From JACDAN01 sp963802375 (GTDB taxonomy: Bacteria > Actinomycetota > Thermoleophilia > Gaiellales > Gaiellaceae), in the NCBI GenBank assembly GCA_963802375.1, contig CAWDIJ010000017.1:62001-126000 (forward strand): a stretch of 64,000 nt of DNA, read 5' to 3'. The notes beneath the pieces were generated by a model that was given only the letters and a program-made list of their open reading frames with translations, ran no database searches and was not told the origin of the DNA. Positions 16,704 to 25,841 of this stretch are shown in pieces. How positions within the stretch are numbered: position 1 is the first letter of the stretch; each line of letters opens with the position of its first letter. A program made the translations under genes and the position numbers.

Positions 16704-16733
16704 TTCTTACCACTCTTCGTCGCATGGGGTCAA
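16704..16733 (-). promoter_or_regulatory. Promoter of the lrp-ald-pot operon
   Basis: On the minus strand TTGACC (16733-16728), an 18-bp spacer and TAAGAA (16709-16704) form a sigma70-type promoter. The predicted transcription start is within a few bases of the TTG at 16694, and no Shine-Dalgarno is present. Confidence 0.5.
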
Positions 16734-16800
16734 CCAGGAAGTGATGCGGCACGCAATTACGCGGCGGCTGTACACCGGTTCGGCGCGGCCCCATACTCCT

Positions 16801-18759
16801 GTGGTGTTTCGGTCTGCCCTCCTTCCAATTGCACTGATGCTCGTTCTCGGTGCGACGGCGGCCGCCGGAACCGGCGAGCAGTCGGCGCAGCCGATGACAC
16901 TCGTGGAAGTCCGCGGCAGGGTCGACGCGCTGGCGCAGAACGGTCGCCGCGTCGCCTGGGTCAAGACTCGGGCGCGGTGCGGCAGGCAGGTGGAGATCCT
17001 CACGCTCCCGGGTCGGCGCCCGGCCGACGTCGACTCGCGGCGCGGCAGCAGCTGCGGCGCGCAGCGCGGGAGCCCGATCCGTGCGATTGCGCTCAGCGCC
17101 GACGGTCGCGTCCTGCACCAGACGGCGGACGAAGGGAACACGTACCTCGCGATCGGTCTGCTGACGTCCGCCCTCCGCGACCCCCGTACACGCCGGATCG
17201 CGGGCTCGTACTTCGGGCAGGAGGAGAGCAACCCTGACTGGGTCGACCCGAACCCTCTGCCGATGGCGGGGGAGGGGAACGCGATTCTCTACTACACCCG
17301 TTGCGACGGCAGCGAGCTGTGCGCGGGCAGCCGCCGCCGGCAATCGGCGATCTACCGCCTCGCCGGTCGCCGGTCGAGCCGCCTGGCGAGGGTCCCGATT
17401 CCCGTGGGGCTCGCGGTCAGCGGCCGCCGGTTCGCGGTCGTCACGAACAGCCTTCGCTGCTGCAGCTTCACGCCGTCGTGGTCGCATGACGGGACGCGGC
17501 TCGCCTGGATCTTTCAAGGCAACCTCTGGACGATCCGCGCGGACGGCACGGGCGACCGGCAGCTCGCGAGCGGAGTCTCACCGCCGTATTCGCCGGGCGC
17601 TGCCCAGCGGCCCAGCTGGTCGCCGGACGGTGCCCGTCTCGTCTTCGACCGCACGGTGTTCGACGAAGGACGCCTAGGGAGTCTCGGCCTGTACGTGGTC
17701 GAGGCGACCGGAGGTCGCTCGCGACGCCTCGCAGCGGGAACGGCGCCGGCCTGGTCTCCCGACGGAACGAAAATTGCGTTCGTCCGCGGCACGGCCGTCT
17801 TTACGATCAGGGCCGACGGCACCGGTGAGACGAGGCTGACGGCGACCGCGCGCGCAACGGCGGGACCGCTGTCGTGGTCGCCCGACTCCACGCAGATCGC
17901 GGTCTCGCGCGGCGGCGACATTTACGCGGTCCGGGCCGACGGGGCAGGCGAGACGCGCCTGACGACCACCAGTCGTCCCGAGACTCAGCCCGGGTGGTCA
18001 CCGGACGGCTCCCGGATCGCCTACGTGGACGGATCAACCATCGCCGTCATCAATGCAGACGGCACCCGCGCCACCCGACTACCAGGGGCCGAGGGCAGGT
18101 GGCCGGCGTGGTCGCCCGACTCGAAGAGGATCGCGTTCGCACCCGGGTACCCGGAGCCTCTGTGGGCAATCAACGCGGACGGGAGCGGTCGGCGTCAGCT
18201 GACGTCGACCGGGCTGCATATCGATTGGCCGCAGTGGGCGCCCGGAAACACGATCGTCGTCGGCGACGGGACCGACTCGGAAGGCACTGACTTGCCGTGG
18301 CGGCCAGGGATCCGGCTCGTTTCGCCGGTCGACGGGAAGTCAAGGAAGATCGCGCCGGTTCCCCGCTCGCCGGTGGAGATCCGTGACGCCCACACGGGCC
18401 GGCTGATCAAGCGCTTCGCGATCGGCGGCCACGCCCGGGCGATCGCGCTCGGCCCGGACTACGTCGCATTGCTCGTGGACCACGACCCGGGTGTACGTGT
18501 CGAGCTCTACAGCCTGAACGGCAGCCGTCGCAGAGCGGTCGCCGTCCCGTCGAACGTCCGGAGCCTGTCTGCTGCCGGCCGCTCCGTCGTCTTCGCGGCG
18601 GGCACCGGGATCCGCCGTCTGGATGCGAGGACCGGAGCCGTCACGACGCTCGCGACGACCCGTTGGGCGCCGGTCGGGCTGACGATCGAGGGCCGTCGCG
18701 TCGTGTGGGCCGAGAACGTGGGTGGCGCCGCCCGGATCCGCGCCCTCAGGGCTCCCTAG
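16801..18759 (+). CDS. Exported TolB/PD40-type beta-propeller protein
   Basis: 652 residues. A signal peptide (FRSALLPIALMLVLGATAAAG) opens the protein. The middle contains at least six PD40/WD40-like repeats of the form WSPDGTKIAFVRG, WSPDSTQIAVSRG, WSPDGSRIAYVDG and WSPDSKRIAFAPG, alternating with IRADGTGETRLT. This is the TolB-type propeller. The role is unknown; protein-protein or envelope binding is usual. Start: GTG 16801 or GTG 16804; a CATACT box ends 3-6 nt upstream and no Shine-Dalgarno is seen, so the gene is probably leaderless. Divergent from lrp. Confidence 0.8.
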   Translation: MVFRSALLPIALMLVLGATAAAGTGEQSAQPMTLVEVRGRVDALAQNGRRVAWVKTRARCGRQVEILTLPGRRPADVDSRRGSSCGAQRGSPIRAIALSADGRVLHQTADEGNTYLAIGLLTSALRDPRTRRIAGSYFGQEESNPDWVDPNPLPMAGEGNAILYYTRCDGSELCAGSRRRQSAIYRLAGRRSSRLARVPIPVGLAVSGRRFAVVTNSLRCCSFTPSWSHDGTRLAWIFQGNLWTIRADGTGDRQLASGVSPPYSPGAAQRPSWSPDGARLVFDRTVFDEGRLGSLGLYVVEATGGRSRRLAAGTAPAWSPDGTKIAFVRGTAVFTIRADGTGETRLTATARATAGPLSWSPDSTQIAVSRGGDIYAVRADGAGETRLTTTSRPETQPGWSPDGSRIAYVDGSTIAVINADGTRATRLPGAEGRWPAWSPDSKRIAFAPGYPEPLWAINADGSGRRQLTSTGLHIDWPQWAPGNTIVVGDGTDSEGTDLPWRPGIRLVSPVDGKSRKIAPVPRSPVEIRDAHTGRLIKRFAIGGHARAIALGPDYVALLVDHDPGVRVELYSLNGSRRRAVAVPSNVRSLSAAGRSVVFAAGTGIRRLDARTGAVTTLATTRWAPVGLTIEGRRVVWAENVGGAARIRALRAP

Positions 18760-18797
18760 CGCGACGTCTCGTCGCTCGAGCGCGGCGACTTTTCTGA

Positions 18798-18826
18798 GCC
18801 CGGCTCCTCCTCTACGAGGACCGGGC
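18798..18826. terminator. Hairpin between convergent genes
   Basis: GCCCGG-C-TCCTC (18798-18809) pairs with GAGGA-CCGGGC (18816-18826) around a 6-nt loop, with one bulged C. It lies between the stops of the propeller gene (18759) and patD (18857), so it probably acts on both. Confidence 0.65.
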
Positions 18827-18856
18827 GCTGCGGAACCGTCGTTTTGGCCAAACGCG

Positions 18857-20293
18857 TTAGTCCAGCTTGACCATCACGTGCTTGATCTGGGTGTAGTCCT
18901 CGAGCGAGTAGGCAGAGAGGTCCTTGCCGTAGCCCGACTGCTTGAAGCCGCCGTGCGGCATCTCCGAGACGAGCGGGATGTGATCGTTGATCCAGACGGT
19001 GCCGAACTCGAGCTTCCGCGCGGCGTTCAAGGCACGGGCGACGTCGCGCGTGAAGACCGAGGCCGCGAGCCCGTACGGCACGTCGTTCGCCCACTCGATC
19101 GCCTGGTCGTCGTCGTCGAACCGCTGGACGGTGACGACCGGGCCGAAGACCTCGCGCTGGACGATTTCGTCGGTCTGGTCGACGCCGGTCACGACGGTCG
19201 GGTTGACGAAGAACCCGCGGTCGCCGTTCGTGCCGCCGCCGGTCAGGACCTGTGCGCCCGAGGCCCGGTCGAGGAAGCCGAGGATCCGCTCCTGCTGTGC
19301 CTTCGAGATCACCGGGCCCATCTCGATCTCCTCGCCTTCCGCCGGGTCGCCGACGTGCATCGACTCGACGGCCGGGACGAGCTCCTCGAGCAGCTTGTCG
19401 TAGATCGTCGGCCCCGCGACGACGCGGGACGCTGCCGTGCAGTCCTGCCCGGAGTTCCAGTAGCCGCCGATCTTGATCGCCTCGGCCACCTGCGCCGGGT
19501 CCGCGTCGTCGAAGACCACGACCGGCGCCTTGCCGCCGAGCTCGAGGTGGACGCGCTTCAGCGTCTCGGACGCAGCCTTCGCGACCTCCCGGCCCGTTGC
19601 GACGTCGCCGGTGAGCGACACCATGCGGACGTCGGCGTGCCGGACGATGCCTGCGCCGACAGGCTCGCCGTCGCCCGTGATCACGTTGAGGACACCGGGT
19701 GGGATGACGTCGGCCGCGAGCTCCGCGAAACGGAGCGTCGAGAGCGGCGTCTGCTCCGAGGGCTTGAGGATCGAGACGTTGCCCGCCGCGAGCGCGGGGG
19801 CGAACTTCCAGACCGCCATCATCAGCGGGTAGTTCCACGGCGCGACCTGGCCGACGATCCCGATCGGCTCCCGGCGGATCATCGACGTGTAGCCCGCCAT
19901 GTACTCGCCGGCGGAGCGGCCCTCGAGGAGGCGAGCGGCGCCGGCGAAGAAGCGGAGGTTGTCGGAGCAGACCGGCATCTCGTCTCGCGCCGCTCCGAGC
20001 GGCTTCCCGACGTTCCGCGACTCGAGCTCGGCGAGCTCGTCGGTGTGCTCGTCGATCAGGTCAGCGAGCTTGAGGAGCAGCTCGGCGCGCTCGGCCGGCG
20101 TCACGCCGCGCCACTCGGCCCACGCCTTCTTCGCTGCCTCGACGGCGCGGTCGACGTCCGCCTCCGTCCCCTTCGGGACCTCGGCGATCGTCTCGCCGGT
20201 CGCCGGGTTGAGGATCTCCTCGATGCCGCCGTCTGAGGCATCGACCCACTCGCCTCCGACCAGATTCTTGTGCTTCTCGACGCTCACGCTCAT
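18857..20293 (-). CDS. patD: Gamma-aminobutyraldehyde dehydrogenase
   Basis: 478 residues. General ALDH motifs are present (VAPWNYPLMMAVWKFAPALA, VSLTGDVATGREVA, LELGGKAPVVVF). The active-site segment GYWNSGQDCTAASRVVAG, with Cys after GQD and CTAA after it, is the form characteristic of PatD/YdcW gamma-aminobutyraldehyde dehydrogenases. It would oxidise 4-aminobutanal (from putrescine) to GABA with NAD+. It is the last gene of the gabT-pot operon, 32 bp after potC, which supports the call. Confidence 0.9.
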   Translation of the reverse strand: MSVSVEKHKNLVGGEWVDASDGGIEEILNPATGETIAEVPKGTEADVDRAVEAAKKAWAEWRGVTPAERAELLLKLADLIDEHTDELAELESRNVGKPLGAARDEMPVCSDNLRFFAGAARLLEGRSAGEYMAGYTSMIRREPIGIVGQVAPWNYPLMMAVWKFAPALAAGNVSILKPSEQTPLSTLRFAELAADVIPPGVLNVITGDGEPVGAGIVRHADVRMVSLTGDVATGREVAKAASETLKRVHLELGGKAPVVVFDDADPAQVAEAIKIGGYWNSGQDCTAASRVVAGPTIYDKLLEELVPAVESMHVGDPAEGEEIEMGPVISKAQQERILGFLDRASGAQVLTGGGTNGDRGFFVNPTVVTGVDQTDEIVQREVFGPVVTVQRFDDDDQAIEWANDVPYGLAASVFTRDVARALNAARKLEFGTVWINDHIPLVSEMPHGGFKQSGYGKDLSAYSLEDYTQIKHVMVKLD

Positions 20294-20325
20294 GGACGGA
20301 CCTCCTGGATTCGTGCGGAACTATC

Positions 20326-21144
20326 TCACTGGCGGGCTCCGGCGGCCGCAGCAGTGGTGCCGCCGACGCCGGTCGGCTCGCGGGTCAGGCGCTGGGCCAG
20401 CCAGACCGGGATCACAGAGAGCACGATCACGGCGAGGGCGACCACGTTGATGATCGGGAGCTGCTCCGGCCGCGCGAGATTCGTGAAGATCCAGATCGGG
20501 AGCGTCTGCTCGGCGCCGGACGTGAACGTCGTCACGATCACCTCGTCGAAGGACAGGGCGAAGGCGAGCAGCCCGCCGGCCAGCAGCGCGGTCCGCAACT
20601 GGGGGAAGGTCACGTACCGGAAGGTCTGCCAGGCGTCGGCGCCGAGGTCCGACGACGCCTCCTCCAGGTTCGGCGAGGTGCGGCGAAGCCGCGCGATCAC
20701 GTTGTTGTAGACGACGACGATGCAGAAGGTCGCGTGGCCGATCACGATCGTCATCAGCCCGAAGTCGATCCCGAAGCGGACGTACGAGGCGTTCAGCGCC
20801 ATCCCGGTCACGATCCCCGGCAGGGCGATCGGAAGGATGACGAGGAACGAGATCGCCTCGCGCCCGAAGAACCGGTGCCGGGCGACGGCGAGCGACGCCA
20901 GCGTCCCGAGCACGAGCGCGATCGCCGTCGCGACCACCCCGCACTTGACTGAGAGCCAGAGCGCGTCGCGGACGTCCTCGTCCCGCCACGCCTCTCCGAA
21001 CCACGCCGTCGTGTAACTGGAGATCGGCCACCCCTGCGTCGTGCTCTCGTTGAAGGCGTAGAGGCCGATGATGAAGAGCGGGATGTAGATGAAGGCCAGC
21101 GTCGCCGCCGTCGCCAGTCGCAGGAGGACGCCCCCGACGGTCAC
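20326..21144 (-). CDS. potC: Polyamine ABC transporter permease, PotC type (operon 2)
   Basis: 272 residues with six predicted membrane segments. The EAA loop reads NLEEASSDLGADAWQTFRYV. AFNESTTQGWPISSY after helix 1 and FALSFDEVIVTTFTSG near the C-terminus mark the PotC/YdcV type. The GTG start overlaps the potB stop by 4 nt, the same arrangement as in operon 1. Confidence 0.9.
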   Translation of the reverse strand: MTVGGVLLRLATAATLAFIYIPLFIIGLYAFNESTTQGWPISSYTTAWFGEAWRDEDVRDALWLSVKCGVVATAIALVLGTLASLAVARHRFFGREAISFLVILPIALPGIVTGMALNASYVRFGIDFGLMTIVIGHATFCIVVVYNNVIARLRRTSPNLEEASSDLGADAWQTFRYVTFPQLRTALLAGGLLAFALSFDEVIVTTFTSGAEQTLPIWIFTNLARPEQLPIINVVALAVIVLSVIPVWLAQRLTREPTGVGGTTAAAAGARQ

Positions 21145-22043
21145 AGGTTCTCGAACGCCCCCGCCCGCTTCGCGAGCGTCAGATAGATGACCATGATCAC
21201 GACCGGAACCGTCGCGAAGGCGGCTGCGAACGGCAGGTTGTTCGCGACGCCGACATTCGTGTAGACGACGTTGCCGATGAAGTTCGTGTTCCCGACGACC
21301 TGCGGCGTGATGTAGTCGCCGAGGGTCAGCGAGAAGGTGAAGATCGACCCGGCGACGATCGCCGGGAAGGCGAGCGGGAAGACGACCCGCCGAAAGGTGC
21401 CCAGGCCGCGGGAGCCGAGGTCGGACGATGCCTCGAGCAGCGAGCTCGGGATCCGCTCGAGCCCCGCGTAGATCGGCAGGATCATGAACGGAAGCCAGAG
21501 GTAGCTGAAGACGAGCCAGGTACCGGCCGTCGTGTAGCCCGGACCGGTAAGGCCGAACGGCTCGAGCGCCCAGTTCAGCGGGCCCTCCCCCGCGAGGAGG
21601 ATCCGCCAGGCGTAGACCTTCACGAGGTAGCTCGCCCAGAGCGGCGTCAGGATGGCAACGACCAGGATCGCCTTCGTCCGCGGCGAGGCGATGCGCGCCA
21701 TGTAGAAGGCGATCGGGAGTGCCAGCAGCGCGTCGGTCACCGTCACCGCCGCCGCCAGCCCGACGGTCCGGATCGTGATCCGCCGGTAGACGTCCTGCTC
21801 CCAGAGCGTCCGGAAGTTGTCGAGCGTGAACTCCCGGACGATGTCGCCCGTGAACGGATCGACGCTCCAGACCGCCGTCAGGAAGAGGACGGCCAGGGAG
21901 CCGAGGTAGGCGATCCCGAGCCACGCGATTGGCGAGGCGAGCAGTGCGCCCAGCCGGGCGCGAGGGTGGTGGAAGAAGAAAGACGAGATGCGCCGTCCCG
22001 GGCCTTCCCGGGGCGGCGCACCTCCGTACGGAACCGAGGTCAG
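21141..22043 (-). CDS. potB: Polyamine ABC transporter permease, PotB type (operon 2)
   Basis: About 300 residues with six predicted membrane segments. The EAA loop reads SLLEASSDLGSRGLGTFRRV; LFLTAVWSVDPFTGDIV follows helix 1. The start is unusual: between the RNA element and the first helix there is no in-frame ATG, GTG or TTG. The only standard alternative is a TTG at 22142, which would run the protein through the conserved RNA element. I place the start at CTG 22043, 8 nt after AAGAGG; an ATC start nearer helix 1 is also possible. Confidence 0.75.
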   Translation of the reverse strand: MTSVPYGGAPPREGPGRRISSFFFHHPRARLGALLASPIAWLGIAYLGSLAVLFLTAVWSVDPFTGDIVREFTLDNFRTLWEQDVYRRITIRTVGLAAAVTVTDALLALPIAFYMARIASPRTKAILVVAILTPLWASYLVKVYAWRILLAGEGPLNWALEPFGLTGPGYTTAGTWLVFSYLWLPFMILPIYAGLERIPSSLLEASSDLGSRGLGTFRRVVFPLAFPAIVAGSIFTFSLTLGDYITPQVVGNTNFIGNVVYTNVGVANNLPFAAAFATVPVVIMVIYLTLAKRAGAFENL

Positions 22044-22048
22044 GGGCG

Positions 22049-22213
22049 GTGCCTCTTCAGGTGATTCCCGCCCAGCTTCTGGGTCGCGAGCACCAAGCCA
22101 GAGCCCGCTCTCGTCCGCGGCCCAGGCTGGGAGCCTTGGCAAGGGCGAGGGTGGGCTCTGGCGCCGCGTGATCGCGGGTCAGAAGTTCGGCGGGGGATTG
22201 CCAGGAGAAGCAC
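22049..22213 (-). promoter_or_regulatory. Putative structured RNA element between potD and potB, copy 2
   Basis: About 165 nt beginning at the base after the potD stop codon. On the minus strand GTGCTTCT pairs with AGAGGCAC (with a G-U), then CCCGCC with GGCGGG, CTTCTG with CAGAAG, CGCGA with TCGCG, and GCCAGAGCCC with GGGCTCTGGC. The internal-loop sequences TCACGCGGC and TTGGTGC are identical to copy 1, while the apical part has drifted. The lower helix of copy 1 is replaced here by a different but still paired sequence. AAGAGG, the probable potB Shine-Dalgarno, again lies in the closing helix. Confidence 0.65.
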
Positions 22214-23413
22214 TTAGCCCTTGATCTCGGTCCAGGCCGCGGTCCACTCGGCGTAGTCCTTGCAGACCTCGCCGCGGTCGTCCCCGCAGTCCTTCACCGG
22301 GGTCTTCCAGTACGCGACCTTCGAGAAGTAGTCCTCGTCCTGCGCGTGGAACGTCTCGCAGTGGTTCTTGTCCTTGGTCAGGTCGCAGGCCTCGGCGTTG
22401 ACCGGGGCCTCCCCGAAGTACTCCGTCGCCTTGGCGTTCGCCTCCGGCGAGATGATGTAGTTCATCCAGAGGTACATGCAGTTCGGGTTCTTGGCCTGGG
22501 ACGAGATCATCCAGGTGTCCGACCAGCCCGTGGAGCCCTCCTTCGGAAGGATCCCCTTCACGGGCACCTTCTCGCCCGTGAGCTGGTTGACCTGGTACTG
22601 CCAGGTCGTGCCGACGACCGTGTCCTTGTTCGTGAAGGACTGGATCTGCTTCGCGGCGTCGGACCAGTACTCGCCGATGTTCAGCTTCTGCTGCTTCAGC
22701 AGGTCGACTGCGGCCTGGAACTGCTCCTCGTCGAGGGCGTACGGATCCTCGATCCCGAGGTCCGGCTGGGTCGCCTTCAGGTAGAGGGCCGCGTCCGCGA
22801 TGTAGATCGGACTGTCGTACGCGGTGACCTTGCCCTTGTGCGGCGAGTTCTCGTCGAACACGACGCCCCAGCTGTCCGGCTCGGGCTTGACGACGTCCGT
22901 CCGGAAGGCGAGGAGGTTCGCTCCGCGCCCGTGCGGCACGCCGTAGGGCACGTCGTCCACCGTGTTGTGCGGCTGGTCCTTCAGGCCCTCGAAGACCGCG
23001 TCGTAGTTCTCGATCAGGTCGACGTTGACCGGAGCCACGTCGCCGCCCGCGATCAGGCGGAGCGTCGCGTCGCCCGACGCGGACACGCCGTCGTAGTTGC
23101 CGGTCTTCATCAGCGTGACCATCTCGTCCGAGGTCGCGCCGACCTTCGAGTTGACCTTGCAGCCAGTCTCCGTCTCGAAGGGCGTGACCCAGTCCTTCTC
23201 GACGTAACCGGCCCAGTTGATCAGGTTCACCTGACCCTCCGGCTCGCCGATCTCGGTCAGCATGCCTTCGGTCGAGGAGGTCGTCGTGGTGCCGCCGCCT
23301 GCGCTGTCACCTTCGTCGTCGTCGCTGCCGCAGCTCGTCGCAGCCAGCAACGCGACACAGCAGTAGACCGCGAGCCCGACCCAGCGGGCCTTGCGCCATC
23401 GTGCCTTGCTCAT
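22214..23413 (-). CDS. potD: Polyamine-binding lipoprotein, PotD type (operon 2)
   Basis: 399 residues. Signal peptide with lipobox (WVGLAVYCCVALLAATSC, Cys at about residue 27) followed by GSDDDEGDSAGGG. The mature part reads QVNLINWAGYVEKDWVTPFE, TGCKVNSKVG, then VPYGVPHGRGANLLAFRTD and NCMYLWMNYIISPEANAKA, the spermidine/putrescine-binding pattern. It is only distantly similar to the operon 1 protein, so the two transporters may prefer different ligands. ATG 23413 overlaps the potA stop by 4 nt. Confidence 0.92.
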   Translation of the reverse strand: MSKARWRKARWVGLAVYCCVALLAATSCGSDDDEGDSAGGGTTTTSSTEGMLTEIGEPEGQVNLINWAGYVEKDWVTPFETETGCKVNSKVGATSDEMVTLMKTGNYDGVSASGDATLRLIAGGDVAPVNVDLIENYDAVFEGLKDQPHNTVDDVPYGVPHGRGANLLAFRTDVVKPEPDSWGVVFDENSPHKGKVTAYDSPIYIADAALYLKATQPDLGIEDPYALDEEQFQAAVDLLKQQKLNIGEYWSDAAKQIQSFTNKDTVVGTTWQYQVNQLTGEKVPVKGILPKEGSTGWSDTWMISSQAKNPNCMYLWMNYIISPEANAKATEYFGEAPVNAEACDLTKDKNHCETFHAQDEDYFSKVAYWKTPVKDCGDDRGEVCKDYAEWTAAWTEIKG

Positions 23414-24483
23414 TCGTCCTCCGTCTCTCCCCCCGTGGAGATCTCGTAGGTGTGTTCTGGACGCCACTCGAGGCGTACCGGGCGACCACGTGCCTCGACG
23501 ACGTCCGCCGAGGTGGTCTCGAGGTTCTGGCGGATCACGCTCAGTGCGCCGCCTCGCTCGAGGTCGACGATATAGCGGGTAACCATGCCGACGTACACGA
23601 CCTCGCGGATGCGTCCCTCCTCCACGACCGACCCGGGCGCGGGCTGGTCGCCGTCGGCGAGGAGGCGGATCTTCTCCGGCCGCACTGTGAAGCGGCGGCC
23701 GTCGCGTTCCAGGACGTTCGAGACGCCGACGAAGCCGGCGACGAACTCGCTCGTCGGACGTTCGTAGACGTCTGCCGGAGTTCCGACCTGCTCGATGCGG
23801 CCGTCGCGGAAGACCGCGAGCCGGTCGCTCATCGTCAGCGCCTCCTCCTGGTCGTGCGTCACGTAGACGAACGTGATCCCGACCTCGTCCTTGATTCGCA
23901 TCAGCTCGAGCTGCATCTCCTGGCGGAGCTTCAGGTCGAGTGCGCCGAGCGGCTCGTCCAGGAGCAGCACCCGCGGCCGGTTGACGATTGCGCGGGCCAG
24001 TGCGACGCGCTGGCGCTGACCGCCCGAGAGCTGACCGGGCCGCCGCGGCCCGAGCCCGGCGAGCCGCACCATCTCGAGCGCCTCACCCGCGCGGGCACGG
24101 CGCTCCTCGCGCTTGACACCCTTCACCCGCAGCCCATAGCCGACGTTCTCCGCCACCGTCATGTGCGGGAAGAGTGCGTAGTCCTGGAACACCGTGTTGA
24201 CGTTCCGCGCGTACGGTGGCCGCTTCGTGACGTCGGTGCCGCCGAGGAGAACTCGGCCTGAATCCGGCTGCTCGAAGCCGGCGATGAGGCGGAGCGTCGT
24301 GGTCTTGCCGGAGCCGCTCGGGCCGAGCAGCGTGAAGAACTCGCCCGCCGGGATCGCGAGGTCGACGCCGTCGACGGCGACGACGTCTCCGTACGACCGG
24401 TACAGCGCGATCGCCTCGATGTCGAAGGCCGGCGGTGCGTCCGCGCCCGTGGTCTCAGGCCGCGGCTGCGCCTGCGTCGACAA
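23410..24483 (-). CDS. potA: Polyamine ABC transporter ATP-binding protein (operon 2)
   Basis: 357 residues. Walker A is LLGPSGSGKTTTLRLIAGFE, the Q-loop VFQDYALFPHMTVAENVGYG, signature GQLSGGQRQRVALARAI, Walker B VLLLDEPLGALDLKLR, then VTHDQEEALTMSDR; a TOBE-type C-terminal domain follows. The TTG start at 24483 lies 29 nt inside the 3' end of gabT, so the two are probably translated in a coupled way. Confidence 0.93.
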   Translation of the reverse strand: MSTQAQPRPETTGADAPPAFDIEAIALYRSYGDVVAVDGVDLAIPAGEFFTLLGPSGSGKTTTLRLIAGFEQPDSGRVLLGGTDVTKRPPYARNVNTVFQDYALFPHMTVAENVGYGLRVKGVKREERRARAGEALEMVRLAGLGPRRPGQLSGGQRQRVALARAIVNRPRVLLLDEPLGALDLKLRQEMQLELMRIKDEVGITFVYVTHDQEEALTMSDRLAVFRDGRIEQVGTPADVYERPTSEFVAGFVGVSNVLERDGRRFTVRPEKIRLLADGDQPAPGSVVEEGRIREVVYVGMVTRYIVDLERGGALSVIRQNLETTSADVVEARGRPVRLEWRPEHTYEISTGGETEDE

Positions 24484-25738
24484 GCGATTCCTCCAGCAGC
24501 TCGAGCCCGCGGGCGAGGTCCGCGTCCGAGATGACGAGCGGGACGAGGATGCGGATCACGTTGCCGTAGAGCCCGCACGAGAGCAAGATCAGGCCCTTCT
24601 CACGAGCTGCGGTCGTGACTGCCCTGGCGAGGTCAGGCGTCGGCTCGGCGAGCTCGAGCGCGAGCATCGGGCCGAGCCCGCGCACCTCTCCGACGGACGC
24701 GTTGCCGGCTGCGAGCCGCTCGAGGCGGCTCCGGATGACGTCACCGATCTCGCGCGCCCGCTCCAGGAACTCGGGCCGGCGGACCTCTTCGAGCACTGCC
24801 ACCGCCGCGGCGCACGCGAGCGGGTTGCCGCCGAATGTGCCGCCCAGGCCGCCGGGCTCGACGGTGTCGACGATCTCCGCCGGGCCGGTGACTGCCGCGA
24901 GCGGAAGGCCGCCGCCTAGCGACTTGCCCGAGACGAGGAGGTCGGGCTCGACGCCGTACTGCTCGATCGCCCAGACGGTGCCGGTCCGGCCGACGCCGCT
25001 CTGCACCTCGTCCGCCACGAAGAGGATCCCGTGGCGGCCGAGCAGCTCCTGGAGCCGCTGCGGGAAGTCCGGCGGCATCGGAATGAACCCACCCTCGCCC
25101 TGCACCGGCTCGAGCACCGCGCAGGCGATCGTCCGGGGATCGACCTCCGCCTTGAAGAGCTGGTCGACGGCGGCGAGCGCGTCGTCGGACGAGACGCCCC
25201 TGTACGGATACGGCGCGGGCGCGCGGTACACCTCCGGGGCGAACGGCCCGAAGCCTTGCTTGTACTGCACTTTGCTGGTCATCGTCATCGTCAGCAGGGT
25301 CCGGCCGTGGAACGCGCCGCCGAAGACGAGGACCGCGGGACGCCCGGTGGCCGCGCGGGCGATCTTGACCGCGTTCTCGACCGCCTCGGCACCACTGTTC
25401 AGCAGGATGCTTCGCTGTTCGGCGCCGGGGCAGGTCGAGAGCTCGGCGAGCAGGCGGCACACCTCGACGTAGGGTTCGTACATCCCGACCATGAAGCACT
25501 GGTGCAGATAGCGGTCGAGCTGTTCGCGGATCGCCTCCACGGCGGCCGGGAGCCCGTGGCCGGTGTTCTGGCAGCCGAGGCCGCCGGCGAAGTCGATGTA
25601 TGTACGGCCGTCGGCATCCTCGATCCGCGCGCCCTCGGCCCGTGCGACGACGATCGGAGGGGTAGCGATCCCGCGCGCGACGTACCGCTCACGGGCCGCG
25701 ATCACCGCCTCGGACGCGGTCGTCTCACGCAGGGCCAT
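24455..25738 (-). CDS. gabT: 4-aminobutyrate aminotransferase
   Basis: 427 residues, PLP fold-type I class III. Motifs: DFAGGLGCQNTGHGLP, LLNSGAEAVENAVKIARAAT, FGGAFHGRTLLTMTMTSK, LFVADEVQSGVGRTG and VSGKSLGGGLPLAAVTG with the catalytic Lys, then GGTFGGNPLACAAA. The set and spacing fit GabT (GABA to succinate semialdehyde). As first gene of an operon that also holds PatD it completes the route putrescine to aminobutyraldehyde to GABA to succinate semialdehyde. I saw no convincing promoter in the 103-bp gap to the amine oxidase. Confidence 0.9.
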   Translation of the reverse strand: MALRETTASEAVIAARERYVARGIATPPIVVARAEGARIEDADGRTYIDFAGGLGCQNTGHGLPAAVEAIREQLDRYLHQCFMVGMYEPYVEVCRLLAELSTCPGAEQRSILLNSGAEAVENAVKIARAATGRPAVLVFGGAFHGRTLLTMTMTSKVQYKQGFGPFAPEVYRAPAPYPYRGVSSDDALAAVDQLFKAEVDPRTIACAVLEPVQGEGGFIPMPPDFPQRLQELLGRHGILFVADEVQSGVGRTGTVWAIEQYGVEPDLLVSGKSLGGGLPLAAVTGPAEIVDTVEPGGLGGTFGGNPLACAAAVAVLEEVRRPEFLERAREIGDVIRSRLERLAAGNASVGEVRGLGPMLALELAEPTPDLARAVTTAAREKGLILLSCGLYGNVIRILVPLVISDADLARGLELLEESLVDAGAAAA

Positions 25739-25841
25739 CGCCGGCCATATTCGCAGGATCGCACAGTTTCCGGTTGCGTAAACCTTGCACTTCCTGGCCG
25801 CCTAGATCATCCTCCACGCCGTACTCGAGGAAGGGGGTCTC

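Noticed and set aside
18722..20236. Long plus-strand open frame of 504 codons
   Set aside because: Antisense to patD, which has all its active-site motifs; the plus frame has no recognisable domain.
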